Assembly (NCBI RefSeq): GCF_028476545.1
Contig: NW_026732300.1
Location: 1-64,000, forward strand
Direction: 5' to 3'
Length of the DNA: 64,000 bases
Source: Physella acuta
Taxonomy: Eukaryota > Mollusca > Gastropoda > Physidae
Numbering within the stretch: position 1 is the first letter of the stretch; every line of letters begins with the position of its first letter. Shown here piece after piece: positions 34,130 through 46,294 of this stretch. Under the pieces are notes generated by a model that worked only from the letters and a program-made list of their open reading frames with translations, was not told the origin of the DNA and ran no database searches. A program made the position numbers and the translations under genes.

Positions 34130-34378
34130 CTGCTACATTGTCACAATAACAATATAGAGTGACGATTGAGGGCTGTACCATATACCACAGTAACAACAAC
34201 AAAGTGTGACTATTGAGGGCTGTACCTGTTACACATACCACAGTAACAATAACATACAGTGACGATTGGGTGCTATTGATGCTACATATACCACAGTAAC
34301 AACAACAAAGTGTGACTATTGAGGGCTGTACCTGCTACATATACCACAGTAACAACAACATAGAGTGACGATGGCATT
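34130..34378. repeat. Tandem repeat of about 55-65 bp, 4-5 copies
   Basis: CATATACCACAGTAACAAC, AACAAAGTGTGACTATTGAG and GGCTGTACCTG recur at uneven spacing. The LTR retrotransposon is inserted just right of this array. Confidence 0.85.
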
Positions 34379-34382
34379 TCAC

Positions 34383-35132
34383 TGTAACGGACACCTATCT
34401 ACCAGCCAGATAGATGGTGAACGCCCCCGGATTCTTTTTTGGGGTTATATGCAAATGACATAAAGCCTAAATGAATGAACGCTAACCCAACAACACACTA
34501 GGGCTCGATTTCGATGTCTAGGGAAAACTAGTGATACTATTGAAGTTAACAACTCATCCAATCTGCATACAACCTTTAATAAGCGAACACAGTTGTGGCA
34601 GAACACAAAGTTAAACAAGATAAAATATTTAATTTAGAAAATCATAAAACCCAACTTACAAAGCGTAAGAAAAAATACTATCACAGATTATAACACTGTA
34701 TAAAAATAGCCACAGGTCACACAACACTGCTATAGCATCAAGAATCACTTGGCGACAAGTAATATAATAGTAGAATACTAAAACAACTTAAGAATGCATA
34801 GCACACTCAGGACTTAAGTTCTCTCACGTTCAAATGGTCAGAATGGACTGCCCGACGATATGGACGGCCTGGTCAAGGTGGACTGCGTCGTGCTGCCGGT
34901 GTGCGATCTAGTTAAAGACTTAGGCAACAGGGGAGGTTATCCTCAACTCATGTGGCCATTGGTTGGGATGGTCATCTGATCTGAATCAATCAATCAGATC
35001 TTGATGGAAAATTTCTTAGTCTTAGACACTCTTAATAAGACAGTGGAAGAAACCCGGTTGTTGCACCATCAATCCATATATGGTATTCATACAATGTCAA
35101 ACTAAAACATTATTAGACCTAAGTAGGTCACA
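34383..35132 (-). repeat. 3' LTR of the Ty3/gypsy element
   Basis: 750 bp, plus-strand ends TGTAACGG and GGTCACA. By eye it differs from the other LTR by two substitutions and one 1-bp indel. Confidence 0.96.
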
Positions 35133-35151
35133 TCCCCTCCCTTTTTGGAAG
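35133..35151 (-). other. Polypurine tract of the LTR element
   Basis: On the minus strand CTTCCAAAAAGGGAGGGGA abuts the 3' LTR, the expected position of the primer for second-strand synthesis. Confidence 0.85.
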
Positions 35152-35673
35152 TGACAGATAGGTTCCACAAAAACATACATAAGGAACCAATCTGGCAATG
35201 AAATAAATAAAAAAAATGCTTTACAAATGTAGCCAATCAAAATCTTAATACCAGATGAAAACATCCCTGGAAACAAAAGGGAAGTAACTCAAACTTTTAC
35301 AATTTGTGAAAGGGGAGTAACCCTGTCAAAAAATAATGATACATCAAAATCCCTCAAAAAAGGTATTACAATATTTCCATGTGGATATTAAAAGTGGTAA
35401 ACCCGGCAGGGTAAAACCTTTATTTCAATGACTAGCTACAATATCATCTGAGTCATATGAGACATATTATCATAGAAGATTACATATAATCAAAAACCAC
35501 CTTTAATTAAGGTTCACCTGAAAATAAACAAAATATACAACATGATTGTTATTTTGAAAAATTTCAAAACTCAAATCACTCACATTCATGTGAGTGTCAC
35601 CTAAGCAAAACACTTGTGTATGGTCCTAATGAACCACAAAACATGTCACATGATCAAGGTGTGTAATAAGATT

Positions 35674-36650
35674 TTACATCCTTGACAAACAATCAGCCAC
35701 AACATTATCAATACCCTTAATGTGGGAAATTCCCAGATTAAAATTTTGGAAATATAAACATCATCTCAATATTCTTTGATTCTTCTGTCCTAACTTAGAG
35801 GTAAATTTCAGAGGATCATGGTCAGAAAACACTCTGACTGGATTGGTTGAAGAAGTGACATAGACTTCAAAATGTTGTAATGACAAAACCAAAGCTAAAG
35901 CTTCTTTTTCAATAGTAGAGTAATTCTTTTGGTTCTCATTTAACTTCCTGGAAAAAAAAGCAATTGGATGGTCAATCCCCATGTTGTCTTCTTGAAATAG
36001 GACTGAGCCAATGGCTAAGTTGCTAGCATCAATGGCAAGTTTAAAGGGCTTGCTGAAATCTGGTGCAGCCATAACAGGAGCATTAGATAAAAATGACTTA
36101 ATGGTTAAAAAAGCTTCATGACATTTATTTGACCATTCAAACTCAACACCCTTTTTCAATAATGCAGTAAGAGGTTCAGCAACAGCTGAAAAGTTTTGAC
36201 AGAACCGCCTGTAGTAACCAGCCATCCCAAGGAACTTTTTGATTTCTTTACAATTTTTGGGAGGAGGCAACTTTACAATAGCATCTACTTTAGCTTCAAT
36301 GGGCCTAACTTGGTTAGTTCCCACTTGATAACCCAAATAGGTAATTGAACCTTTACAGAAACTACTTTTATGCAGGTTTACAGTAAAATTAACTTCAGAC
36401 AATTTTCTAAAAAGATTAGTCAACTGAACAATATGTTCTTCAAAAGTATTAGAAAATACAACTATATCATCTATGTAGGCCTCACATTGGTCTATGTCAG
36501 CAATGACAGAGTTAATGACCCGCTGGAAAGTTTGACCAGCATTTCGCATACCAAAGGGCATACGTTTGTATCTATAAAAACCATTAGGGGTTACATTTGG
36601 GGACATCCCCAAAAATAGAGGGAAATGTCTCAAATAACTGAGACAATTTA
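35674..36650 (-). CDS. Reverse transcriptase and RNase H part of the LTR element
   Basis: Approximate extent of the RT-RNase H region. Reverse transcriptase is shown by YKRMPFGMRNAGQTFQRV (palm region before the active site) and the catalytic YIDD box in EAYIDDIVVFSNT, then FLGMAGYYRRF, typical of Ty3/gypsy. RNase H follows, with LAIDASNLAIGSVL, STIEKEALALVLSLQHF and a GIDNVVADCLSRM end. It would copy element RNA into DNA and remove the RNA strand in virus-like particles. It lies downstream of integrase, which is the unusual feature. Part of a broken element, so no activity is implied. Confidence 0.9.
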
Positions 36651-39600
36651 TGGCTTTCCTCTGTGGACAAATGCATAAGGTGGTCATTTAGATGATCTAA
36701 AAAGGAAGAATTTACCAATTTTGGGGGTTTCAATTTATCATGTATCACATCATCAGAAACATTTGAACATACAGGTAAAGTAGTTTTAGCTGTGGAATGA
36801 AAATTGTTACAATTATCATAATACTTTTTCAGTGAGTTAACATGATACACTGTCTGTTTCTTTCTTCTGTCAGGCGTATTGACAACATAGTTCAAATCAC
36901 TTAATTTTGAATGCACAGTAAAGGGTCCACAATATCTTAAGGATAACGCATTGTTCAGATTAGGCACTAGCACAAGAACTTTCTCGCCTGGATTGAATGT
37001 TCGTTTACGAGAAGTCTTATCATACAGTCCTTTCATTTTCACTTGGGCCTTCCTTAAGTTCTTGTGAGCCATCTCGCACACGGCTTTCAGTCGAACATGA
37101 AAATCGTCAAAGTTTTCCACTGGATGATCACTGGTACCTGTCCAACGCTCGTGGATCAGCTTCAGGGGACCACGGACAGAATGTCCAAACACAAGCTGAA
37201 AAGGAGAGTAACCTAGAGATTCCTGGACACAGTCTCTCGCGGCGAAAATAATCCATGGAACAGTCTCATCCCATTGGGTGTTACTTTTAGCGAATGTTCT
37301 TAGCATGGTTTTTAGGGTCTGGTGGAACCTCTCAAGTACGCCTTGAGACTGAGGGTGGTAGGCTGAGCTGGTGATGTGGGTAACGCCTAGCTTGGCTAGC
37401 GCTTCCTGAAAATGGTGACTGGTGAAGTTGCTGCCTTGATCTGTTTGAACGATTCTAGGTAATCCAAAGGTAGTGAAGAACCGGGTCATGGCTCTGACTA
37501 CAGTCTTTGCCTTAATGTTCCGTAAGGGGAACGCCTCGGGAAAACGGGTACTTGAACACATAAAGGTAAGTAGGTACTCGTTGCCCGCCTTGGTTTTAGG
37601 CAAGGGACCTACACAGTCCATGACGATTTTAGAAAAGGGTTCTTCTAATACAGGAATCGGACTCAAAGGGGCCTTAGGAATTTTCTGGTTTGGCTTTCCG
37701 GCCAACTGACAGTTCGTGCAACTTTTGCAGTAACGCGACACATCATTTCTCATTTTGGGCCAAAAGAACAGTTCTTTGATCTTCGCCACTGTTTTAGTGA
37801 CTCCTGGGTGCGCTGACATTGGGTGGTCATGTGCCAGTTTCAGTATTTCATGCCGATAAGGTGGAGGGACCCACAGCTGGTTTTTACCCAACCATGGTTC
37901 TGCAGGTGAGGCATCCACTGGTACAGAGCGACGAAAGAAGAGGCCGTTCTCGGAGAAATATTCCCCATCGTCAGATGAGAGAGATTTTTCGACCATTGCT
38001 TTGAGTTCCGCGTCGACTTGTTGAGCTTTAATGATGTCTTCCTGAGATATTCTCAGGGGTAAGCCCAGGCTTGTGTTCTCTGGAAGCGTAGACTCTAGTT
38101 CGGGAGATGGATTTCTTGACGATGATGGTAGGTGTGGTTCAGACGTTGTGTCAGCCAATTGTTTGGTCTGGCTTCTTGTCACCACACATGCAGGATACAG
38201 TTCATTATCATTTTCTGGAACTGTTGACAAAAGGTTTGGAACCGTACAGGGGTATACTTTGCTTCCCGCAAGGTCATTCCCTAGAAGTAGGTGTACTCCT
38301 GGGACAGGAATACTATCTATCACACCTAAAATGACTTCGCCTTCGACGAGATGATGTTTCAGGGCAAACTTGTGTAGAGGGACGACAGTAGATTTTGTCC
38401 CCACTCCCTGGATAATGGAAACATTTCCGGTGTTCGTCTCAGGTGTAATGTCTATTGAGCTTTTCAAAAGAAGTGATTGTGACGCTCCTGTGTCTCTTAG
38501 GACGGTGATATTCCGCTGAGACAACGGATCACCTGGTTTGCTAATGATAGCTTCGGCAATGAAAGATGAAAAGTCAACCTTTCTCGATCCCTCGAGATCG
38601 GTAGACTCGGAAGAAACTGGATGGTGGCGAGAACAATCAAAATGTGACTGCACATAATGTGTGGAGACTTGACTGCCTTCTTGCGGACACTTAGGGTTAG
38701 CGTCCCTTGGAATTCTAGAGTTCATATTTGAACCGGTTGCTTGAGGGGATAGAGCATAGTGCGCAGAGGTACGCACCGCCTCTCTGTTAAATTGAAGACG
38801 TTTGTAACAGTCCTTGACATGGTGACCAGGTCTTTTGCAGAACTGGCATACTGCTCGACGATTGAGAGTTGATCTTGGTTTCTCTCTGGACTGTAATGCC
38901 TTCAAGTGTTGGCCAACAGGAGGATTGCTGCTAAAAAGGGGAAGCACGGGGTTGAGGCGGTTTCCTGACACTGGTGGTTTCTTATGCACCAACATATAGG
39001 TGTCAGCCGACTCAGCAGCCTTCTGGATGTCAATTATCTTGTTATCCAGTATGTGAAGTCGTATGTATTCAGGCAGGGACTTTAGGAATTCTTCCCTTAG
39101 GATAAGTGACCTGAGCTTCTCAAACTCAGAAACTTCCTCAGAGTGTAGCCACCTTGAGAAAATTTTCTCTTTTTCAAAGAGAAATTCCACATATGATTGA
39201 GTGGGTAACTTGCGGAGTGCTCGGAATTTTATCCGATAGGCCTCGGGCGTCAGTTTGTAGGCCTTCAAAATGGCAGTCTTGACCAAACTATAGTTATTTT
39301 GAACGTCGTGAGAGAGTGCCTGGTATGTTTTTGCAGCTTTCCCTGTAAGGACCGTGCTCAATAAAGCAGTAATGGAAGTTTCGAGCCATTCACATGTCTT
39401 CGCTAAACTCTCAAATGAGTTAAAGAAAACGACCAAATCTGTTTCATCAAATTTAGGAACTAATTTCCCAAATTTGGCAATCACTTGCCCCACCGACAAC
39501 TTTTTTGGATCTACCAGAGAAGTGACCTCACTAACTTTACCAAATTCTAATTCCAACCTCCTCTTATCTAAAGCAATTTTAGCCTCTAACTCCTGTTTTT

Positions 39601-39829
39601 TTAAAGCCTTCTCTAAAGCAACTTTCTCCTCACGGAGTAACACACCAGCCAACAAACTTACATCAAATACCCCTTCATTAATAAAATGAACAACAATTTT
39701 ATCTCTCAACACCTCTGATTTCTGCGTAACAGAATAATCCAATTTCAATTCCTTAACAACACTAACCAAAACTTTCCTACTCAACTCCACTACCTCCTCA
39801 ACAGTGGGATTAGACAAAAAAGATTCCAT
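36650..39829 (-). CDS. Gag, protease and integrase part of the LTR element
   Basis: Begins at an ATG at 39829 and is read leftward (approximate right-to-left extent). Gag covers roughly residues 1-325 with a Lys/Glu-rich helical stretch near 65-100. A CX2CX4HX4C zinc knuckle spans residues 328-341. The aspartic protease motif DTGAS is at 446-450. Integrase has an HHCC zinc-binding domain (His667/669, His674, Cys704, Cys707) and a D-D-35-E core (Asp738 in VMDCVGPLP, Asp797 in TDQGSNF, Glu833 in LERFHQTLK), then a GPF/Y-type module near 966-1005. No chromodomain is seen. The sequence then leads into the reverse transcriptase region. Gag would form the particle, protease mature it, and integrase insert the DNA copy. 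Confidence 0.93.
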
Positions 39830-40055
39830 AACACTAACTTCAAAATCACAACAAGCCTAGATTCTCTAAATTAACACGGAGCGTTGGGCCGTGTACTTGA
39901 CCTTCAATCTAGGACGTGGCACGTCTGACTTTTGACCTAGATAACTCTATGCTTGCACGCGTTTTAATAACACGGCTTCACTGGATAGAAAAACAACTAA
40001 ATCAAACTAAACTTAGTGTTTAACTGCTATAACCAACAACTGGAACGACAGATTA

Positions 40056-40073
40056 AATCTCGGCGAGACCCCA
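40056..40073 (-). other. Candidate primer-binding site
   Basis: Three bases (AAG) inside the 5' LTR, the minus strand reads TGGGGTCTCGCCGAGAT. It begins TGG, as expected for pairing to a tRNA CCA end. From memory it is about equally close to tRNA-Gln and tRNA-Pro 3' ends, each with two mismatches and a gap, so the primer is undecided. Confidence 0.5.
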
Positions 40074-40076
40074 CTT

Positions 40077-40827
40077 TGTAACGGACACCTATCTACCAGC
40101 CAGATAGATGGTGAACGCCCCCGGATTCTTTTTTGGGGTTATATGCAAATGACATAAAGCCTAAATGAATGAACGCTAACCCAACAACACACTAGGGCTC
40201 GATTTCGATGTCTAGGGAAAACTAGTGATACTATTGAAGTTAACAACTCATCCAATCTGCATACAACCTTTAATAAGCGAACACAGTTGTGGCAGAACAC
40301 AAAGTTAAACAAGATAAAATATTTAATTTAGAAAATCATAAAACCCAACTTACAAAGCGTAAGAAAAAATACTATCACAGATTCTAACACTGTATAAAAA
40401 TAGCCACAGGTCACACAACACTGCTATAGCATCAAGAAATCACTTGGCGACAAGTAATATAATAGTAGAATACTAAAACAACTTAAGAATGCATAGCACA
40501 CTCAGGACTTAAGTTCTCTCACGTTCAAATGGTCAGAATGGACTGCCCGACGATATGGACGGCCTGGTCAAGATGGACTGCGTCGTGCTGCCGGTGTGCG
40601 ATCTAGTTAAAGACTTAGGCAACAGGGGAGGTTATCCTCAACTCATGTGGCCATTGGTTGGGATGGTCATCTGATCTGAATCAATCAATCAGATCTTGAT
40701 GGAAAATTTCTTAGTCTTAGACACTCTTAATAAGACAGTGGAAGAAACCCGGTTGTTGCACCATCAATCCATATATGGTATTCATACAATGTCAAACTAA
40801 AACATTATTAGACCTAAGTAGGTCACA
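40077..40827 (-). repeat. 5' LTR of the Ty3/gypsy element
   Basis: 751 bp and nearly identical to the copy at 34383. It would hold the element's promoter. A TATA-like TATAAAAATAG lies inside on the plus strand, but orientation and use are uncertain. Confidence 0.96.
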
Positions 40828-41149
40828 TCACGATCTAGTCGGCATTAAGAAAAGACAATATTGCTGGTCTCTTCTGAGTCTTCTCATATTGTCCCTAATG
40901 TCCCATCAGTCATATGGTTTATACATGTATCCTAGACTTTGCACTCTTTGTGTTAGAAAATCAAATAATTTTGTAGAGAAATATTGTTAAAGAGACAATT
41001 TGCTAGTTATTTGCTTATATTTCGTGCTTATTTCATCAATGACGCATTACTACATTCTTACAAATCCAGTTTTTAAAATCACAGTGCAATGCTTTAAAAA
41101 CAAGAAGTGTAATAGATGCTCTAAAATTATACCACCATACACAAATGTA
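40828..41149. other. Spacer, nothing recognised
   Basis: Host flank of the LTR insertion. The frame here begins inside the LTR and is not a gene. Confidence 0.5.
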
Positions 41150-41313
41150 GATGAAGTAGAGTTGATATATTTCCTGACATTGGCATATGAAGAGATTGTG
41201 TTTTCAGCACTATGCCCAGTCAGCCTAAGCAACGTCTGGAGCGTCCTGCAGACGAGATCCGAACACGAGACTTTCAGGTTAGCAGTCAAGCAGTCTACTT
41301 CTCGACCCCACCG
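41150..41313 (-). mobile_element. SINE family A
   Basis: Inverted: GATGAAGTAGAGTTGATA, GGCATATGAAGAGATTGTG, TCAGCACTATGCCCAG, CGAACACGAGACTTTCAGG, head end TTCTCGACCCCACCG. The TGAGTTAGGTACCC block is missing, an internal deletion. Confidence 0.8.
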
Positions 41314-42051
41314 TCACTCTACAATCACACCCTACATAAAATTATTCCACGCGATATTTCACCTAATCAGTTGTTTATTCAAGATATGTTTTGGCTACGT
41401 GTGATCCCAATTATTTTTCAAATTCTGAAATCTAAATGCATTTGTTCTGTTGACATGTTAATACAGTTTAATCAAAGACTCGAGATTGTGTCCCCTTGTT
41501 TGACCATACAGAGTTAACCCTAATTGGCCAGCCAATCGATAGGCAGCCTCTCGGTTTTATTTTAATTAACGCCATTTTACCGCTTGCGAAGAACTAAGGG
41601 ACATTTTTTCCCCCTTTCCATTTTGAATTCTCACATTTAAAAAAAAAAGAAAAATTCGATTTTTTATTTTAAAATCCTAATTATCTAGGCAAATTGATTT
41701 TTTTAAAGCGTCCTGTATTTTTATAATCATAATAATTATTTAGGGCCCAGGAAAAGTTTTTTTTTTTTAAATCTAAAATTTGAATTTTAAAAATCTGATG
41801 ATTTCAGCCTTAGCATGAGGTAATGTTGGATTTATGCTGTAGGTGACAAATGATACATATAAAATGCTGTTTGATAAGTGCTTTTTTCTAGACGTGAAAT
41901 TTATAATTAATACATGGTAATTAGTTTTTTATAATAACTATAATTTGACTACAATATGGGTCTGTGGTTTCTCTTCCAGTCTGTGTACCCGGGATAGTTA
42001 ATACAATGCCTTTCTGTTTTTATCTCATCATCTTATCCCGTTTGTACCCAA
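41314..42051. other. AT-rich spacer
   Basis: Nothing recognised. Confidence 0.5.
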
Positions 42052-42274
42052 TACTCATGGGGCAGATGGAGTAGAGTTCGTCTGCTTCAGAGGTCTCGAT
42101 ATTTGAAAGGATAGTGTGGTTATCATTATCCCCAATCCGCATTTGTTTCCCTAATGAGAGATAGGTACCCAATTAGAGCTGGGTCAGCTCAGGGACATTC
42201 TACTGATTAACCTGGATTCGAACTCAAGACTTTCTGGTTAGCAGTCTAGCACGCTCTTTCTGTCTAACAAACCC
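42052..42274 (-). mobile_element. SINE family A
   Basis: Inverted copy: GGGGCAGATGGAGTAGAGTT, GATAGGTACCCAATTAGAGC, GGATTCGAACTCAAGACTTT and head end. The sequence to its left (TTATCCCGTTTGTACCCAAT) matches that left of the copy at 55.3 kb, suggesting a subfamily with a different 3' end. Confidence 0.82.
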
Positions 42275-43564
42275 TAATTATATCAGCCGTTTGTCAGATT
42301 ACGTCGTTATTCTAACCCCGTACCATCATCATTTCTCTCACATGCAGTCTTTTAAAAGTTAAACAACACCTAAATCATTTACACCAACATGGTATAATCG
42401 TATCTCTTCGTCTAGTTTATGTAGAGTTTACATTGTCAGACTGCTAAGGCGGTCATTCATCTAAACTAATGTTGTTTTTAAAAAAAAGTAAACTTGACAC
42501 AATATTATTCTACAACGAGCACTCCAACTTTTATTTATATTTTATAAATTGTCGGTTTAAAAAAAAATCTTACAAAGTCTAGTTTCTACAAACATTCTCT
42601 TTGTTTATAATTAGCCAAATTAATTTTCCAAATTGTGTGGTGGCCCAACTTCAAACCAAACCCCTAAACAAATTATTAAAGTCAACTCACATCAGTCATA
42701 ATGTTGCGACATTTAAGTCGTGGTTAAATTGACTGTAAGAGTCATTAGAGCAGGGTTTAATTGATCAACTAATTACGCCTTATAAAAGAAAACGCGGTGA
42801 GCATTATGCTGGAAAAATAAACGCATGCATAAGAAAATATTTAGCATGCGTATTTTATTTCGAGGATTGTTGATGCTTCCTGATAATCCTTTATTATTAA
42901 GTCGTTTTCAAGAGGAAATTGGAAAAACGAAGAAATTATCAGAAGAGCTATTGAAAGATGGGACTAATTATCAGATGTTCGAATTTTAAAAGCTTGAAGA
43001 TGCTCTAATTTCCGTATGCGGAATTGGTAAATCACGATTTTTAAGTTAATGTACGCTGTTTTAAAGATTAATTTAAATACGGACGGACGTCATAGTTGAT
43101 TAGCTTTACCAGCGTCATTTCCTGGCTGAAAAAAAATAAAATATATATATAGTGCCGAGTTACGTAAGATAATCTATAATTGTTCGACTTGATGAGGGTA
43201 TTTTTCTATTTCTGAGACACCAGCGAATTCAATAGAGTTTAGGTTTTGTAATCATTCTATCAAAGTCGTTCAGATACTAGACGGTCGTGGCCCGTTCGAG
43301 GGATAAATGAAAACGACTTATTCGCCATACAACATGAAGTTGATCTCTGAAATAGTAAAAAGCAATTGAGTTGCCTGCGAGAATATAGCTATTTGAAGTT
43401 TTAATTACTGCTCTATGTTGCTGAGATGATCTTTGATTCAGTTAATCGTTAAAATTACAACCTATATCAGGGAACAATGTTGTACATCACAAAAATGTAG
43501 CACATAATCAAGGCTATCTTCTTGTATACAACATAGATGTATATAAATCGACAAATAGACTAGC
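42275..43564. other. AT-rich spacer
   Basis: Nothing recognised. Confidence 0.5.
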
Positions 43565-43800
43565 TGGATGTATTATAGCAACATTTTTGTCAACCAAAAG
43601 ACTACCCAAATATGTGTTTCATAGCAACTTAATTATCAACCAACAGAATACCCAAATATGTGTTTCATAGCAACATATGTATCAACCAACAGGCTACCCA
43701 AATATGTGTTTTAAAACAACATATATTTTAACAAAAAAAAACACCCACTCATGTATGTGTTTCATAGCAACATATTTATTAATAGAAGCACTCACGGCAT
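43565..43800. repeat. Tandem repeat of about 47-60 bp, 4-5 copies
   Basis: ACCCAAATATGTGTTTCATAGC, AACATAT and ATCAACCAACAG recur. The last units are diverged. Confidence 0.85.
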
Positions 43801-44162
43801 TGTGTAGAAACAAATGTATCATTAAAAAGTCTTCCCAACTAAGATTAGTATAGCAGCATTAAGTTCAACTTCAGTGCTACATTTTATCTAAATTGATGCT
43901 ATCAAGTCTTGGCCGTGTTTGATTTCTATTAGCTAAAGGTCAACGTCTTCTGCTGTCGCTTCCCAAGCATCTTACAAATTATATTCATTAAAAGCTATCA
44001 TAAAGTCAAATCATAATGCACTTATAGAACGTATGTTCAAAACAACGATTTTAACCTTTTTCTATACATATTCGGTGTCCTTAACATCGTGAAAAAAGAT
44101 TTCTTCCAAATACCAATATATTTGCTCTATAGCTTGATCAATTACTGAACTAAATCCCTTAA
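43801..44162. other. AT-rich spacer
   Basis: Nothing recognised. Confidence 0.5.
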
Positions 44163-44891
44163 TCTAATGCCCACCATCTAATGCCCACCAACCAATGCCC
44201 AACAACCAACTAATGCCCATAACTAATGCCCACCATCTAATGCCCACCAACCAATGCCCAACAACCAACTAATGCCCACAACTAATGCCCACAACTAATG
44301 CCCACCAACTAATGCCCACCAACTAATGCCCACCAACTAATGCCCACCAACTAATGCCCACCAGCTAATGCCCACCAACTAATGCCCACCAACTAATGCT
44401 CACCAACTAATGCCCACCAACTAATGCCCACCAACTAATGCCCACCAACTAATGCCCACCAACTAATGCTCACCAACTAATGCCCACCAACTAATGCCCA
44501 CCAACTAATGTCCACCAACTAATGCCCACCAACCAATGCCCAACAACCAACTAATGCCCATAACTAATGCCCACCATCTAATGCCCACCAACCAATGCCC
44601 AACAACCAACTAATGCCCATCATCTAATGCCCACCAACTAATGCCCACCAACCAACTAATGCCCACCAACTAATGCCCACCAACTAATGCCCACCAACTA
44701 ATGCCCACCAGCTAATGTCCACCAACTAATGCCCACCAACTAATGCCCACCAACTAATGCTCACCAACTAATGCCCACCAACTAATGCCCACCAACTAAT
44801 GCCCACCAACTAATGCCCACCAACTAATGCCCACCAACTAATGCACACCAACTAATGCCCACCAACTAATGCTCACCAACTAATGCCCACA
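44163..44891. repeat. 14-bp minisatellite, about 52 copies
   Basis: Unit CTAATGCCCACCAA, with variants CACCAT, CAACAA and GCTCACC. A compound block (CACCATCTAATGCCCACC then AACCAATGCCCAACAACC) appears three times (about 44166, 44231 and 44571), so larger segments were duplicated within the array. Confidence 0.97.
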
Positions 44892-46058
44892 AACATGCCA
44901 CGCCCAAACAGTCAAATATGTCTCACACATCTACTCACACAAGTCTTCAGTATTTGACGTCACACCACAATCAATTAAATATCATAAACTTATAGCCAAA
45001 TGGTTACTATTTCATTGTCAATTGTTCTTACATTACTATTTACTCAATATTATATCAGCGATCCATATTTTTACTTTCATTCCGAAAATACCTTTTTTTA
45101 TATCAAGAAATAATAAATTTTACATGATATACTCCGAATTTCTTAAAGCAGATATTTTTTTCTTTAATGTAACGAATAAGTTCATACATGAGATATCGGA
45201 TGATTTATTTAACACGTTAATTTATTAACGCCGGTGTTGCAAGCATACGAACAAAGAAACATTAGCGCGGCGTCTATGTGTCCATATTCCGAACATCAAA
45301 AGATACAGACTGGAAAAAAAATCTGGAATTTGCGAATTTGCCTTGTGGGCAGTTAATTAATTTATTAACCCATGTCGTGGATGTGTTATAAACATATAGC
45401 AGGTACCTAATCGAAACCACGTCTCCAGGTTGTCAAAGGCATGTTCTGCAAAGAGGAAAAAATCTTGACAAATATTTAATCAGGAGCGTTTTTTTTTATT
45501 TAAACGCACATGTAAAATATTCACATAGCGTAGTGTTATTTTTGTTTTCGGTTACTGAGCCGTAGTGAATGTTCGAATTATGTCTGTTAAGTTATGAATT
45601 AATAAACCGCGTTTAGTAAAATATAATAGCGAAGGCTTGCAATAGCCGTATGGAGATTTTGTTAATAGTGAAATGTCTAGTGCGCTATTGGCGATGAGAC
45701 GTAATGGATAGAGGATGTGCTATTTACTAATTCATGAATGAGTCTGGGACTGAAAGAGATAGGCGAAGTGTAAACAAAATGTTCCGAGGGGAAGTAGTTA
45801 TTCCTGAGGTCATTAACCTTTTTGCGTAAGAAGCCATTTTAGAAAATATTTTTCCTGGTAATACTGTTGTTTAGAGATCATTCAGTAGAAGCTAAATATA
45901 GTTATTTCCCTTTCTTTTCTGCTAGCTTGCCTGTCCTTTAGACATCTTCATCACTGGGTGTTTTTGTTGATGGTCTGTGGTCAAGCCCTGTACCTCAACT
46001 TTTTTCTTATCGGGCGATTTCTTTCTAACTTACCTGACACGTGTATCGGCTATAAAAG
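44892..46058. other. AT-rich spacer
   Basis: A 68-residue frame at 45022-45228 is hydrophobic and AT-driven. Nothing supported. Confidence 0.5.
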
Positions 46059-46294
46059 TAAAGTTCCCTTTCAAACCTGACAGTCTATACGGCAAGTGAT
46101 GTAGAGTTCACTTGTTTCTGTGACCTCGGCATATGAAGAGATAGTGTGGTCAGCACTATGCCCAGCCGCCTTTACTTTCCCTAACGTGAGTTAGGTATCC
46201 ATAAGAGTTGGGTGGACTCAGGGAAGGTGTTCTGACTTGAACCCGGATTCGAACTCGAGATTTACGGGTTAGCAGTCCAGCTCTCTTCAATGGC
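46059..46294 (-). mobile_element. SINE family A, best full-length copy
   Basis: Inverted. It contains the 3' end AAAGTTCCCTTTCAAACCTG, AAGTGATGTAGAGTTCACTTG, GACCTCGGCATATGAAGAG, CTTTCCCTAACGTGAGTTAG, inverted B box GAACCCGGATTCGAACTCG and the head. It is a good reference for the family. Confidence 0.88.

Larger units (their letters stand above)
34383..40827 (-). mobile_element. Ty3/gypsy LTR retrotransposon, Gmr1-like domain order
   Basis: A 6.45-kb element read on the minus strand. Long terminal repeats of 751 and 750 bp (40077-40827 and 34383-35132) start TG and end CA, and the insertion is flanked by the 4-bp duplication TCAC. Beside the LTRs lie a candidate primer-binding site and a purine-rich tract. 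Coding parts in order are Gag with zinc knuckle, protease, integrase, reverse transcriptase and RNase H. Integrase before reverse transcriptase is unusual for Ty3/gypsy and known from the Gmr1-like group. Three differences between the LTRs indicate a young insertion. The coding part is broken, with at least two breaks, so this is a recent fossil. It sits in the right edge of a small tandem array. Confidence 0.95.

Noticed and set aside
40775-40990. 71-residue frame beginning in the LTR
   Set aside because: It spans the LTR-host junction of a recent insertion, so it cannot be an old gene; no domain seen.
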